Part shown: positions 11,595-23,499 of the stretch, one piece after another | How the letters are laid out: every line of letters starts with the position of its first letter | Numbering within the stretch: position 1 is the stretch's first letter | Assembly: GCA_033439255.1 (NCBI GenBank) | Contig: CM065879.1 | Coordinates: 2,026,501-2,090,500 of the forward strand | Length of the DNA: 64,000 nucleotides | Direction: 5' to 3' | Source: Hericium rajendrae | Taxonomy: Eukaryota; Basidiomycota; Agaricomycetes; Russulales; Hericiaceae | Notes under the pieces: generated by a model | What the model was told of the DNA's origin: nothing | Database searches by the model: none | Seen by the model: the letters and a program-made list of their open reading frames with translations, nothing else | Program-made: the position numbers and the translations under genes

Positions 11595-14500
11595 TGGAGG
11601 TGGGCATTGACGATGCCCGTATCCGTGACGTGTATGTAAGCGGATCTAACCAAACGCGGCAATGAAAGTTGAACTTGGTCCCGTTTCCGCGTCCAGCGGT
11701 AGTCCAGGCGATGTAATGCACTCGAAACAAGATAAAGTATATGTGCGGAAAGGCAAAAAGTCATTGCATTGAGGTAAACATGAAGTGTAGTGAATTTGAG
11801 AACTACTTTTGATAATATAAGACTTCCTCATCGTCATCTTGATCCATGAGCTGATCCTCGCCCAATCCCGCATGAGATGTTTCGGGAACGGCGGCTACAG
11901 AACCATCGGACTCGGCAGGTGATGACTTCGAGCGCGAGATAGCAGCAAAAAGAGCTCTCTCTTGGCTTCCTTATTCTTGAGACGAGCCTTAATTGGTACC
12001 TCAGTGTCGCACTTTACCACACGATAAACCTCGAGCTGCTGTTCTAGCTGCTTAACAGACAGCTTCAGGACAGCCTCCTGCTCGAAAACGAGCACAACTT
12101 GAGAGAGCGTGCGATACAATTCTGTCTTCTTTGATGCGCGGGCCTCGTCCTGTTTACGCTTCCCGTTTGCCGTCGCGCGCTGTCTGGCCATCAGCTCGGC
12201 TCGAAATTTTGCCGGTGCCTTGCTTGCATCAACTTCTCGTGCCTTGAGCATCACGAAGCGGTGATCATCCTCCCCAAACTTTGCATCCATGAAATCCTGA
12301 GTATTGTTACGGTGGAATGATGCCCGCGCAGACTGATGTTGAGATGTTTCGCTGGGCCGAGCTTGTGCATTTCGGCGCATCTGACCAAGGGCACCTTCAT
12401 TTGAATCATTTGTTGACAGCATGTAGGCTAGATCTCTCTCGGCATCAGAAGCAGTGTCAATCAAGCTTCCTGGCATAAATTCTGCCGAGAATCTCTCCCA
12501 CGTCTCGAGTGCACCTCTCATGAAAGCAACAAGCATAGTTTTGAGATGGGGCAAGTCCGGCTTCAGAGAGGCGACTGCTTCGATAGCTTTAGGGTCCATC
12601 CAGGGTTTCTGATCTAGAGTTGCAGTCTTCCAGTGCTCTTCCTCCAATCCGAGTGAATCAAGAATCACGTCAGGGTCGGCAATGATCTCGCGGATGTGCG
12701 TACGTAAATCTTGATGGAGTGGCCCAAGATCTAAAAGATTTACACTCTCAACGCCAGGGCCTCGGACCAGCCTCATGTACGGATGTGTGATCAACTGAGC
12801 GTAAAGCACAAGAACAGCGAGCTCGGTAATAGTCGGGATGTCATGGAGGGCATTGTAGACATTTAGCTCGATGTGATTGAAGTTACGCTTTTCTTTGTTA
12901 TCACGAATATCTTCAAGAAAGGCGATATAGTCAGAGCAATATGTAACAAGCTCGCCTGCACCATCGCAGTGGGATTGAAAACGTGTGTTGCTTGTCGAAG
13001 GGAATTTGACTGCGCATTTCTTGTTCTCGAGCCGCTGCTTCACTTGCTCAAAGTGCCATCGGTGGATATCTTGATGACCCTTCTTGTCATCCTTATTATT
13101 GAAGATCGCACCAGCAAGGCTGGTCAGCTTGACTCCTCCGCGTGCGCTCACATCAGCGGCTAGCACTGCCGCAGCATCAGTTGCAGCGCTAAGTTCGAGT
13201 GTTGCCGCATTTGCTTTGTTGGCGAGAAGGATGGGCGGCTGTGCCCCGATCTTCTTCCACTCAGCTTGCATCGCATCATTCCCCCCCTTCACCGAATTGA
13301 GATCCTTATGCATGCAGCAACCCCCGCGTACGAAGAACAAAAGTGCGCGCTCTTCTTCTGAGGTAACTCGGCTATCGCCTCCATCCCGAGCGCCATAGCT
13401 AGACCAGAGAGGGCAGAATTCACGCGCTCAAGCCGATCCGTGTTGTCAAGGGAACTCCATCCATCCTGTCCACCGCAAGCATCCATTTCAGCGTCAATGG
13501 CTTCGCTAGTCCTACGATCAAGTTCTTCGACTGGCATTGACACCATCCACGCCAAGCCGAGATCCTTCTGCGCAACAGCTGTCTTCCAGGTTTGCATAGC
13601 TCGAGCAGTCTTGAGCTGATCACTTGCATGATCTCCATGCATCCCCTTCAGTTTGCGAGCAAAGTCATCAGGTTGCAAGGTAACTTTCTCCTTCATCGCA
13701 AAGGGAGCCTCATCAAGTAGCATTGACATTTCATTGACAGATGCCTTCCAGCCAGCAAACTGAGTCTCACTGGTGTGATCGAGTGCTTGGTCGACACCAA
13801 CTAAGCGCGTTCGATGTGCTGCTGGTGCTGATGGATCGCTATAGCACGGCGCGATGAGGTTCACATGGCGGGCTTCATAATTAATCTTGCGGTGTGACGT
13901 GCCATCACTGCTGGCCGTGAAGCCTTATAGATGCAGTTAGCTATTCTATTTTCATTTCTGACATTAATCAAACTCACCTTTTGCTTGTGCCAGCTCGTAT
14001 GCGACTTGGACTTTCGATGCGATACCGCCTTCGCTTACAGCGCGCTGTACGGTCCTGCGGCTCATCGTGCGTGTGACGGTAATACCAAAGATTCGGGCAA
14101 GCGCAACAATAGTGGAGCCAACCGCAGCCTGAGAACAGCCTGCTTTTTGAAGCAGGCGAGCTGTCTTTCGCGCTTCGGGAGTATATGTGCCCTGTCTCGT
14201 GAGTTTCCAAGTACTTGCCCGCTTCAGACGAAGTAGAGCTGATCGGGCACTCTGTTGAGCTTTCTTGCGTGCACGATTCGCTCGGAGACAGCACATTTGA
14301 ATAGCTTTGATCTTCCTGCGAGACCCTTCGAGCTCTTTCCGAGAAGATTCTGCCTGAGCGCGAGAGCTAGTGATGATGCCAGTGAGTTCAGCTACAGTCT
14401 GGCCTACAGCATGTAATTGACCGGAGCAAGCTCTCAAAGTCTCCGAGCGAGCCTGCGCAGCTTCCTCTCGAGCAGAGATAGCATCCTGGATGGCCTGGTT

Positions 14501-15542
14501 TTCGTGTTCACGCGCCAATGTCACTGCTCGAGACGCGCTCTCGAGTTGCTTGCGAAGCAAGTCCCGCTCCGAGATCAGTGTCGCTTCTCGTCTTCTCGCT
14601 CGACTGAGTGATTTCCGTCGAGCGTCAAGCTTCTTGATGGCTGCCTCAAGTCGAAGTGAAACTGTCTTCCCAGATTCCTGTGAGTTCCGAAGCTCATTTT
14701 GATAGCTCTCTAGTGCTGACTCGAGATCCACTTGAAGACGAGCAGTTGCCGAGTCAAGACCATGCTGAGCACTAAGTAAAGAAGACTGGAGGTCCAGAAC
14801 CTGATCCTCGAGCAAAGAAATCCGTTGCTGAGCAAGAACAAGGTCAAGGTTGGCAGTAGCATCTGTTGCCCGAATGCGAGAAGTACGCGAAGAACGACGA
14901 GCACCCCGGATAGGTGAGTGATTTTCCTTGTTCTGCTTGAACTTATTTAAGCTCTGTGACTGCCGTTTTTGCAGTGACGAGCGTCCTGACGGTGGCATGG
15001 CGCATATGAGAGGACTCGTGGGGAACAGCTAGCAGTTGGAATGACAAGAACACGCAGGAGAAAAACGTATGTCGCCCGACCACTGTGTTAGACGACGCGT
15101 CGAGACGCGTCGTGCGATCGCGCCCCGGTCAGATTCAATACCCACTCGTGCATGGCTTTCTGCTTTACAACAACACGTTGTCTCGCAATATTCAGTTAAT
15201 GGAACTTGTTAAGGATATCCTATTGCACCATTTCGTGTTGTGATTTGAAGAGAGGGTGTTTGGAGGTTGAGATATTCGGGTTTTTGTGCTTATTTTTCGC
15301 ATTTTTCAGGCAATTCACCATATAATATGATTTCCTTACACCAAATGAAAGATACACATATGTACTATCGAAGCGCCCAATTCGTTTGATACGAAACTGT
15401 ATGTAGATGAACTAGATCGAAATTTCGTGGTGGGCCTCCGCGCGGACGCCATGAGCCAGTGGCTAGCAAATGTCGCGTCGATGGCCGGCGTGCCGAGCCA
15501 TCCTTCCCACGCCCGACGCGACATCCGCCATGCCCACCTCCA
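11595..15542 (-). mobile_element. Large DNA transposon, copy 2 (right half of palindrome, inverted)
   Basis: Element of 3948 bp, the near-perfect inverse of copy 1 from end to end. Differences I could see in the gene are one substitution (His to Arg near codon 35) and two single-base deletions. The terminal regions look identical. The right end is followed by CTAG and then TATGAG. Such identity means the second copy arose very recently. Confidence 0.85.
11803..14998 (-). pseudogene. Transposase-like gene of copy 2, broken by two 1-bp deletions
   Basis: Same two-exon gene as at 8183-11380, in inverted orientation and 2 bp shorter (3196 against 3198). One base is missing near 13360 (ACCTCAG against ACCTCCAG), which ends the long frame. 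A second is missing near 11955 (GAGAGCTC against GAGAGGCTC), which alters the C-terminus. The rest is essentially identical to copy 1. Copy 2 could still move if copy 1 supplied the enzyme in trans. Confidence 0.85.
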
Positions 15543-15552
15543 CTAGTATGAG

Positions 15553-16158
15553 GCCTTCGCGTCGAGCAGGGGATCCTTAGAAATGGAAGCAGCGGAAGAT
15601 AGCGTCAGCTCACATGCCGTAACTGAAAGGTGCGAACATCCATCACAGCGCCTATATGGCCTAGTTTTGAACGTGCTGAATATCTCGCGCCTGTATGTAT
15701 GATCAGATATCAATCGGGCCCAAAGTCAAAATCATTGTGGAATTTGTGTCAAAGTGCATGCAAATTGGGACGCTGTAGGTTATGAAGGTCCCGTGATGGA
15801 TCCGTAGGCGGGAGAACTATGTTCGACAACCAAGCCTGCAAGCGACTTTCTTCTTTCTTTCGTCAAAGCGCTGGTTTCCCGGACTGTCACATGTTCCCCG
15901 CCACGTACCTCGGGCTTTATTTCCATACATGGCGCAAGCGTACCGACATTCGTTCTTATCGTCGATGATTTGACGAAAGCGCTTTGCGCCCTGTTTTCGT
16001 TCTGCGGCGCCAGGGCCAAAGCTATTTACCATGCACAGGATCATCACCATCGGGCCGTGACGCGAAACTTTCTCTTTAAGCGCCTGGTTGGAAAGGCTAC
16101 TTCTTCGGCGACTAGACTTTGAAACCAACAGTTGAACCCGATCACCTTAACTTTTGAC
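15553..16158. other. Spacer upstream of kinase gene 1
   Basis: About 600 bp with no gene. It aligns by eye with 22913-23499 upstream of kinase 2, so it carries the shared kinase promoter region. The conserved stretch reaches right up to both start codons (CTTTTGACATGG). Confidence 0.6.
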
Positions 16159-17589
16159 ATGGCCGCTGACCAGCTCTCCTCAGGCTCTACGGGTTCTCTA
16201 CCAGAACAGCATCCTGAGATTCCTGGCACGTTTCATTACAGACTCGTCCAGCAAGACGATACGATCACCCTTTCCGAAGCTTGGCCCTACACCGTATATA
16301 CGAAACCAGGACATCCGACTGAGCTAGAGGACCTCAACTTCGACCTAATCAGACTTTGCAAAATAGCAGAGAAGTTTCGTGGCGGGATCAAGGTCACCGA
16401 GGTCCAGAATATTGCCATGGGTGGATATCACAAGGTACGTGTTCCATTTACCCAGTAGTATCCCATAGGTCAGCTCATTGAGGTGCCACACTTACAGATA
16501 TACGAACTTCGTTTTGATAGCGGAGACTCCAAAGTCTCACTGATAGTCCGCCCTTTCTTCCCACAGGTCATCGAGGACCGGGGCCGGGAGCACTGCTCTC
16601 GGATGGTTTTGAGCGAAGTAGCAGCGCTGACGCTCTTGCGTCAGACGTCGACGATCCCTGTGCCGCGCTGCTTTTCCCATTCTGAGTGTCTGCCCGAATC
16701 GAGCGTGCAGGACGGCAGCCCATGGACGCTTCTGGAGAAATGCGGCGGCGTGACTAGCGAATGGCTCAGGGATGGAACTAGCAGAGAGGCCAAGGTTCGT
16801 CGGCGTCGTGGCGCCATGATAACATCGCGAACTGATGATCTTCAATGTGAACAGATCCGGATGCTGCACGATTTCGCAGATATAAGCGTGCAGCTTGCTC
16901 GCGTCCCTCTTCCAGGCCCTGCGCTCATCGGGAGCGTGCTCGCCTTCGACCTTCCGTCTCAGTCTGTCGAGATCGGACTGCCCTACGACCCCGATAATGG
17001 AGGCCCATTTCCGACCTTCCAGTCCTATATCTCGTACCTCGTAGAACGCGCCCAGGAAATGGCAGGACCTGAGCCCTGCGAAGAGCTAGACGGGCTCCCC
17101 GCCCTCGCCGCGCGCCTCGCGCCCCCGTCCGCCGACACGCGCATGTGGCGGCCCACCCTCCGCCACGGTGACCTCAACCACCACAACGTCCTGTCCACCG
17201 ACGGGCACATCGACGCCGTCATCGACTGGGAGCTGAATGACATCATGCCTGCGTTTTTGGCGCTCGACTATCCCGCTTGGCTTGTCGACGACGGAATCGC
17301 GGACAGGCGGTTCGCGCCAAGGGAGAGGACGTGGACTGAGCTGGAGGAGGATGCTAAGGAGTATAGGAGGATATTCGCTGAGGTGGGTGTTATGCAAGTC
17401 GTTGAAGGTGGGATACTGACTGCGGTGCAGTATGTCAGTGCTCTTGACACGGAGTATATGAGGGTCGTCGAGGCTGGGTTGACGGCTCGTCGCTTGGTAG
17501 AATGGTTGTTGTGCTGGTGCGGTGATGAATCGTTTCTTACTCCGTTTGCAGCGTGGAGGGCGGAAGTCGAGGCAGAGCTTGATGTCTGA
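16159..17589 (+). CDS. APH-fold small-molecule kinase, copy 1
   Basis: Exons 16159-16434, 16498-16794, 16855-17382 and 17431-17589 give 419 residues. The aminoglycoside-phosphotransferase (APH) fold is shown by the catalytic loop HGDLNHHN, the metal-binding IDWE (DFG equivalent), an N-lobe SLIVRP beta strand and a following helix with SEVAALTLL. The usual N-lobe Lys position appears to be Arg. Such kinases phosphorylate small hydroxyl compounds; the substrate is unknown. The start matches the ATG conserved with copy 2; an upstream in-frame ATG at 16132 is not conserved. Introns 2 (60 nt) and 3 (48 nt) are multiples of three without stops, so unspliced forms stay in frame. First of a tandem family with copies at 23500, 25404 and 27826. 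Confidence 0.82.
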
Positions 17590-18917
17590 TTTTGATACAA
17601 ATGCCGTGCTCCTTTGTCTATAAGGCCATGTCCTGTGCTCATGTGAAATATAGATAAACTTTATCATCTTAGGTCTCCATACGAGAACATGTGCGTAGCC
17701 TTGCCTGTTAGGAAATGCGTTCTGACTCTATCTGAGACCCGCTAGGCATGCGTTGGATATGGCATATGGCAACGTATGTTTCGACTTGACCGGCCGCCGG
17801 TGGCTATCCACGGTAACCCTCAGAATGTCCTCGTCCCTATCATGCGCAGTTCGATCTCAGGCAAACCGGGCATCTCTGAACACCACATGTGGATTTGTCA
17901 ACGATCATGAATCGATGGCGCTTGAACACATAACTGAAACGGTTATTCACCAACAAGAGTAACACAGGTACAATTCTGCAGCGCCGTTGCCTGTCTCACT
18001 ATGCATAGACGGTCAGAGCGCAGCGATGCAAGGGTACGTGGTTTAAGGCAAGCGAGCAAACTACTAATACAAGGCAAGAAATAAAAGGGATAACAGGGAA
18101 TATAGGGAAGCAGAACTTGTGAAGACGCGGCCGGCTGCACTGTATCGCGCCATGAGTGACAGGTATGAAGAAAGTTAGTGCGTAGTCCTCACCATCTCAG
18201 AGACGATGACTTTGTCTCTCGCTCAGGCATGTGTCTACTTTGCCGGCCTCCCTGGGCAGTGATGAATCGTGCCACGGGTCCCCATCCACTGTCCACAGAC
18301 CGAGCAGTGCGCCACGTTTGGTCGCTCCGGCGGCTGCGGTTTCGGCTTCGGATTGGGCTTGGGCTTTGGCTTCGGCGGCATATTGACGGTAGTCTGTGGA
18401 GGACGTCTCAGCGGCATGAGCAGAGGAGCAGCAGCGCAGTTACGTACGGTCAGAGAGATAAAAGTCGTATTGAACCGAGTTTGTGAGGAGGCAAGGTGGG
18501 TTGGGAAAGTACTCGTAAGATAACCCATGCCTTTATACTCACAACTATCCAGCGGCTCGAAGGCTAACTTGGGTCTCGCAGGCGAAAAAAAGAAATTTGG
18601 ATGATGTACGCATTCGTCGACTTGGTAGCGCGTATCAACTATTACCACTGATCGCTGTATCTGTCAAGCCGCGTTGAGGAAGCCAGTAGAGGAGCGCTCG
18701 GGTAGGTTTGATGCTTGTTTTCCCCTCTGACGCTGCACTGTCCACAATTGTCTTCGTCGGCATCTGGAAAAAGGAGCCATCGATTGATGGATGAACAACG
18801 CTTTCCCAGACGTTTGGCCCTCCAGCCCAAGAGACAAGGACGTGTACACGGATTTGGCCGTCCTGCAACCCTGGACTACATATTCACGGAAGCTGCGAAT
18901 ATCCACACATCGAAGTA
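17530..18917. repeat. Inverted repeat, left arm
   Basis: Pairs with the reverse complement of 20030-21373 at high identity, with scattered substitutions and a 36-bp length difference inside the small gene. It starts within the 3' end of kinase 1, so the duplication captured the kinase tail. The spacer between the arms is about 1.1 kb. Confidence 0.8.
18235..18417 (-). CDS. Small Pro/Lys-rich protein with CxxC...HHC motif, copy 1
   Basis: A 60-codon frame. The N-terminus is MPLRRPPQTTVN, then a (PK)n tract, then CSVCGQWMGTRGTIHHCPG, a possible zinc-binding knuckle (C-X2-C-X10-HHC). A TATA-like sequence lies upstream (minus strand, near 18530). The copy in the other repeat arm keeps the same C-terminus but lacks 12 codons at the front. 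Family not recognised. The frame is kept open in both arms, which mildly favours a real gene, but the arms are young enough for this to be chance. Confidence 0.4.
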   Translation of the reverse strand: MPLRRPPQTTVNMPPKPKPKPNPKPKPQPPERPNVAHCSVCGQWMGTRGTIHHCPGRPAK

Positions 18918-20029
18918 TCACGTTCGACACTCGCTCTCCTCTACTTAGATCGATACTTACGAGCGTCACGGCGGTCCTTCAACCATAGATAGGCTACACT
19001 ACGGTTCGAGATCCGGCACCATGCATTGCAAAACCACCTGGACGTACGCATGTACGTCTCTTCTGCCATGCAGCGACCATCTCCATTCCTCTTATTGGAA
19101 CTACCCGTCCATTCCCAACAAATCAAAGAATGCAATTCCCCCCGTCCGGTTCACAAGGATCTAGCCGTAATGGAACGCTAAGAAGCTAACCGAGACCTGG
19201 CTTTCCTGCGATATCCCGCGGAATAAGAAAAAACACCATTTCTATGGAAGCTACGTTGAAGCCGAGGGACAAGCAGACGGTGCGATATCGATGTAGATTC
19301 GCGCGAGGATTACCCAGTAAAATCGATGTTTCTGCTGTTCAGAAATATTCCGTCAGCTTCAGTCGAGCCACGAGTCTTGGCGCTACTCCGGCCGTGTATG
19401 GACCTGTAAGTATGAAAATCAGACATGCTGGCTCTATCGCATACAACTGAGGACTTACGGTATGGAGTCAGAGCGCCTCCTCATTTCGTGACTCAGATAG
19501 GAAAATATGCATATGCCCCCTGCGCGCTCCTCCATCCGAACCAAAATCAGGGACACTTTTGTGACATAAATGCCGCGGTCTGTATTTGCTCCGTATGTGT
19601 GACACGCAGCTTCTTGGAAATGGTGTCAGACTTGGAGTAGAACAATGACGATGCCTTTGGTATCCACCATCAATAAGATCTCAATATCCTCTGAGTTTGA
19701 TATAGCACATGGTATAAACAGACTAGCGCCCATATCATGACTTCCATTTCATACCAGTATCCCCTGCTCGTGAGACGCGAAGGCATAATAGGGCAAAGCT
19801 GAGGATATTGCGCTCATCATCGGAAGAAGATCGTCCGAATGGGTGCAGCGTCCTGGTACAAGGGATAAGTCCTGATGAGTTCGCCCTGAATGGTTCTTCA
19901 TGGAAAAGAGGATATGAGGAGGTACGTACCCCGAGGAGAGCACTGCGTGAAGTTTTGATCATCGGCCAACCATGGACCTGAGCAGAGAAAATGTACAAGC
20001 GAGTGGGTAGTTGCATGTCCGTCACACGT
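18918..20029. other. Spacer between the inverted-repeat arms
   Basis: About 1.1 kb of unique sequence. Only short frames without motifs; no gene, tandem repeat or transposon end seen. Confidence 0.55.
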
Positions 20030-20525
20030 TACTTCAATGTGTGGATATTCGCAGCTTCCATGAATATGTAGTCCAGGGTTGCAGGACGGCCAAGTCCGTG
20101 TACACGTCCTTGTCTCTTGGGCTGGAGGGCCAAACGTCTGGGAAAGCGCTGCTCATCCATCAATCGATGGCTCCTTTTCCCAGATGCCGATGAAGACAAT
20201 TGTGGACAGTGCAGCGTCAGAGGGGAAAACGAGCATCAAAACTACCCGAGCGCTCCTCTACTGGCTTCCTCAACGCGGCTTGACAGATACAGCGATCAGT
20301 GGTAATAGTTGGTGCGCACTACCAAGTCGACGAATGCGTACATCGTCCAATTTTTTTTCGCCTGCGAGACCCAAGTTAGCCTTCGAGCCGCTGCATGGTT
20401 GTGAGTATAAAGGCATGGGTTATCTTACGAGGACTTTCCCAACTCACCTTGCCTCCTCACAAACTCGGTTCAGTACGACTTTTATCTCTCTGACCGTACG
20501 TAACTGCGCTGCTGCTCCTCTGCTC

Positions 20526-20672
20526 ATGCCGCCGAAGCCCAAGCCCAAGCCCAATCCGAAGCCGAAACCGCAGCCGCCGGAGCGACCAAACGTGGCGCAC
20601 TGCTCGGTCTGTGGACAGTGGATGGGGACCCGTGGCACGATTCATCACTGCCCAGGGAGGCCGGCAAAGTAG
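20526..20672 (+). CDS. Small Pro/Lys-rich protein with CxxC...HHC motif, copy 2
   Basis: A 48-codon frame starting MPPKPKPKPNPKPKPQPP and ending with the same Cys/His motif as copy 1. A TATA-like box (TATAAA, 20406-20411) lies about 115 bp upstream. An in-frame ATG at 20415 sits only a few bases after that box, so it is unlikely to be in the transcript. Unrecognised family; possibly a residue of a longer gene. Confidence 0.4.
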   Translation: MPPKPKPKPNPKPKPQPPERPNVAHCSVCGQWMGTRGTIHHCPGRPAK

Positions 20673-21314
20673 ACACATGCCTGAGCGAGAGACAAAGTCA
20701 TCGTCTCTGAGATGGTGAGGACTACGCACTAACTTTCTTCATACCTGTCACTCATGGCGCGATACAGTGCAGCCGGCCGCGTCTTCACAAGTTCTGCTTC
20801 CCTATATGCCCTGTTATCCTTTTTATTTCTTGCCTTGTATTAGTAGTTTGCTCGCTCGCCTTAACCACGTACCCTTGCATCGCTGTGCTCTGACCGTCTA
20901 TGCATAGTGAGACAGGCAACGGCGCTGCGGAATTACCTTCGTTACTCTTGTTGATGAGTAGCCGTTTCAATTATGTGTTCAAGCGCCATCGATTCATGAT
21001 CGTCGACAAATCCACATGTGGTATTCAGAGACGCCCCATTTGCCTGAGATCGAGCCGGGCACGATAGGGACGAGCATATTTTAACAGTTATCATGGATGT
21101 CCACCGGTGGCCGACCAAGTCGAAGCATACGTTGCCATATCCAATGTATGTCTAGCGGGCCCCGGATAGAGCCAGAACGCATCTCCTGACAGGCAAAACC
21201 ACGCACATGCTCTCGCATGGGGACCTAAGATGATAGCGTGCATCTATACTTGTAACTTCACATTAGCATGGGATATGGCCTAGCAGAGACATGAACACGG
21301 CATACGTATCAGAA

Positions 21315-21373
21315 TCAGACGTCTAGGTCTGCCTCGACTTCTGCCCTCCACGCGGCAAACAGAGTAAGAAACA
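21315..21373 (-). pseudogene. 3' tail of an APH-fold kinase gene (inverted remnant)
   Basis: On the minus strand this matches the last ~20 codons of kinase 1 (FAAWRAEVEAxLDV and the stop). The rest of the gene is absent; the piece was carried along with the inverted-repeat arm. Confidence 0.7.
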
Positions 21374-21595
21374 GTACATATGCCAGCGCGTCAGGTTTAG
21401 CTTACACTGGGGACCAGAGAGAGTCGTCATAAGTAATCCCGACGCTTACCAATCCCGACGCAACCAGTGACGCGTGACGCGGCGCGCACCGGCTGCAAGA
21501 ACTTGCTCGTCGCCGTTACCATCCTCACAACGATGTCCTCAAACTATGTAATCCTCCTGCAAGCCTGTCTCTGATCAGAACATCCAATTGCCGCA

Positions 21596-22157
21596 ATGTC
21601 GACAACAAACCCGCTGCAGCTCCCGCACACTCTCCCCCTCCAATATCTCCCGCTGCTCCTCATCCATGCTCTCGTCCTCTCCGCACCGCTGCTCCTCCTG
21701 CTTTCGACCACCTGATTTATACCATTAATCCTTCCGCCGGCTCCTCAGCCGGCGCGGGATCTGGACAAGCCGCAGCACCCTTTCCTGTATTATCCCATCA
21801 CTGCGCAGCCGGGTGCTGACTACGGTCTGGGCCGTCCTCGCTGCGGCGGGGACGGTCGGACGGTACGGCAGCTGGGTGCGCATGTGGGTGCGCGAGGGCA
21901 CGATGTGAAGTAAGGGCATTCAAGTACGGCTAGACAGAGGGAACAGAACGGCGGTGCGTGTCCATTCTCTGGCTGCGCGCAGTTTGGCTGAATTCTGATT
22001 AGGACCTGATTAACGCGTGGTTGTTCACGTTCTAACGCGGCTATCGCGCTCAACGTCATCGTTTTTCTATTCGGTGCCCCGCTCGCGTCGGTATGTTCTG
22101 TATCGCTCAATTTATATCTGCGATGTACTCACGGGCACGGTCGGAACCAGATACCAT
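21596..22157 (+). pseudogene. Dead, truncated GPI11 duplicate
   Basis: Aligns with GPI11 from its promoter repeats (21434) through exons 1 and 2 to the start of exon 3, including intron positions. Exon 1 has a TGA at 21713-21715 where GPI11 has a sense codon, and several small insertions shift the frame later (for example near 21790, 21810 and 22035). At about 22158 the homology jumps to the spacer matching 6890 onward, so the last three exons were deleted. Divergence is clear but modest, so the duplication is older than the transposon palindrome. Confidence 0.85.
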
Positions 22158-23499
22158 GTACTCGGTTGTCCGTACCACCTATGACTGATTATTGTATCCG
22201 CCAGGGCGTGAAGAAGCCCAGGGCGCGCTTGAGCAGACCTCATCACCCCCTTCCCCCTCTGAAGCTGCGCTATCCAAACACGTGTCCATCATCAAACATC
22301 AAGCAATCGGTACATGGCCCTTTCACAGGAATTGTAGCCCCCGCCGAGATAATCAAGTCGACGTGGCTCTAACCTTCCCAATGCCCTGGGACTATGTGTC
22401 CACGGAAGCTGCGCCGCCAAAGCTGCTGCTCACAGCCCGAGGCGCTGGCGACGATTCACATCGAGAAGCACATGCGACGGACATGGGCATGGGCACTCGC
22501 CTGCCTTTCTTGCTCACGTCGATCCTTAGATGAGCGGTCTTCAAATTGAACTCCATCCTTTTTGGCGCCTCTGATGGCCTCGATTACCCGGAATCTTTTG
22601 CCAAAGCTAGGATCCTTATAATGGAAGCACCCACGAAGGTCCGTATCGTGGAGGCTTGCCATGCGACGGACATGTGGATGGACATTTGGCTGGATTTTTT
22701 TCTCTGCTCAGGTCGATGATTGGCTGATTATCAGGACTTCAGAACTCCAGATCGTATTTTCCTAGGCGTACGCACTCTTCCTATCCCCTTTGCGTCTGGA
22801 GAAACATTATCGGGCGTTGACTCTTGCACCAGGATTATCGCACCTTGCCGTAACAAATTATGAAGAACGATTATCTGACGACGATCAGTGTGATTCACTT
22901 TAGCTTTGAGGCCTGTGAACCCTTCGCGTCGTGCGAACAGGGGATCTCAAGAAATGGAAGCAGTGGAAGATTGACACGCCGTGATTGAAAGATGCGAAGA
23001 CCCATCACAGCTCTTTTATGGTCTCATTCTGGATGTGCTGAACGTCTCGCGCCTATATATACAGTCAGATATCAATCGGCCCCAAGAAAAATCATTGTGC
23101 GCGCTGGGGTCAATGTCAAGGTGAATGCAAATTGGGATGCTTGAGGTTATGAAGGTCCCGTGATGGATTCGTAGGCAGAAGAACTATGTTCGTCCACCAA
23201 GCCTTCCATCAAGTCGACTTTATTTTTTCTTTCATCACGGCGCTGATTTGCCGGACTACCACTATTCCATACATGATTCGGGCGCGCCGACATCCGTTCT
23301 TATCGTCGAGGATCTGACGAACTCGCCTTGCGCCCTCTTTTCGGCGCCAGGGCCAAAGCTAAGTACTTATGACGCACAGGACCATCACCATCGAGTCGAA
23401 ACGTGAAACGTGCTCTTTGAGCGCCTAGTTGCAAAAGGTACTTCTTCGGCGACTATACTGTCAAACTAACAGCTGAACTGGATCACCTTAGCTTTTGAC
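22158..23499. other. Duplicated spacer upstream of kinase gene 2
   Basis: Matches 6890-7630 and then 15553-16158 with the transposon pair missing, so it represents the unoccupied insertion site (near 22910). No intact gene seen. Conservation with the first copy is moderate, with many indels. Confidence 0.6.

Larger units (their letters stand above)
20030..21373. repeat. Inverted repeat, right arm
   Basis: Reverse complement of 17530-18917. The outer end carries the last ~60 bp of a kinase gene. Immediately outside it begins the promoter of the dead GPI11 copy, so this arm lies at a duplication breakpoint. Confidence 0.8.

Noticed and set aside
7632-15552. The palindrome as a fold-back sequencing or assembly artefact
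   Set aside because: A fold-back would mirror flanking DNA as well. Here symmetry stops exactly at the transposon ends, the two flanks are different and contiguous in the paralogous locus, and the two copies differ by small changes.
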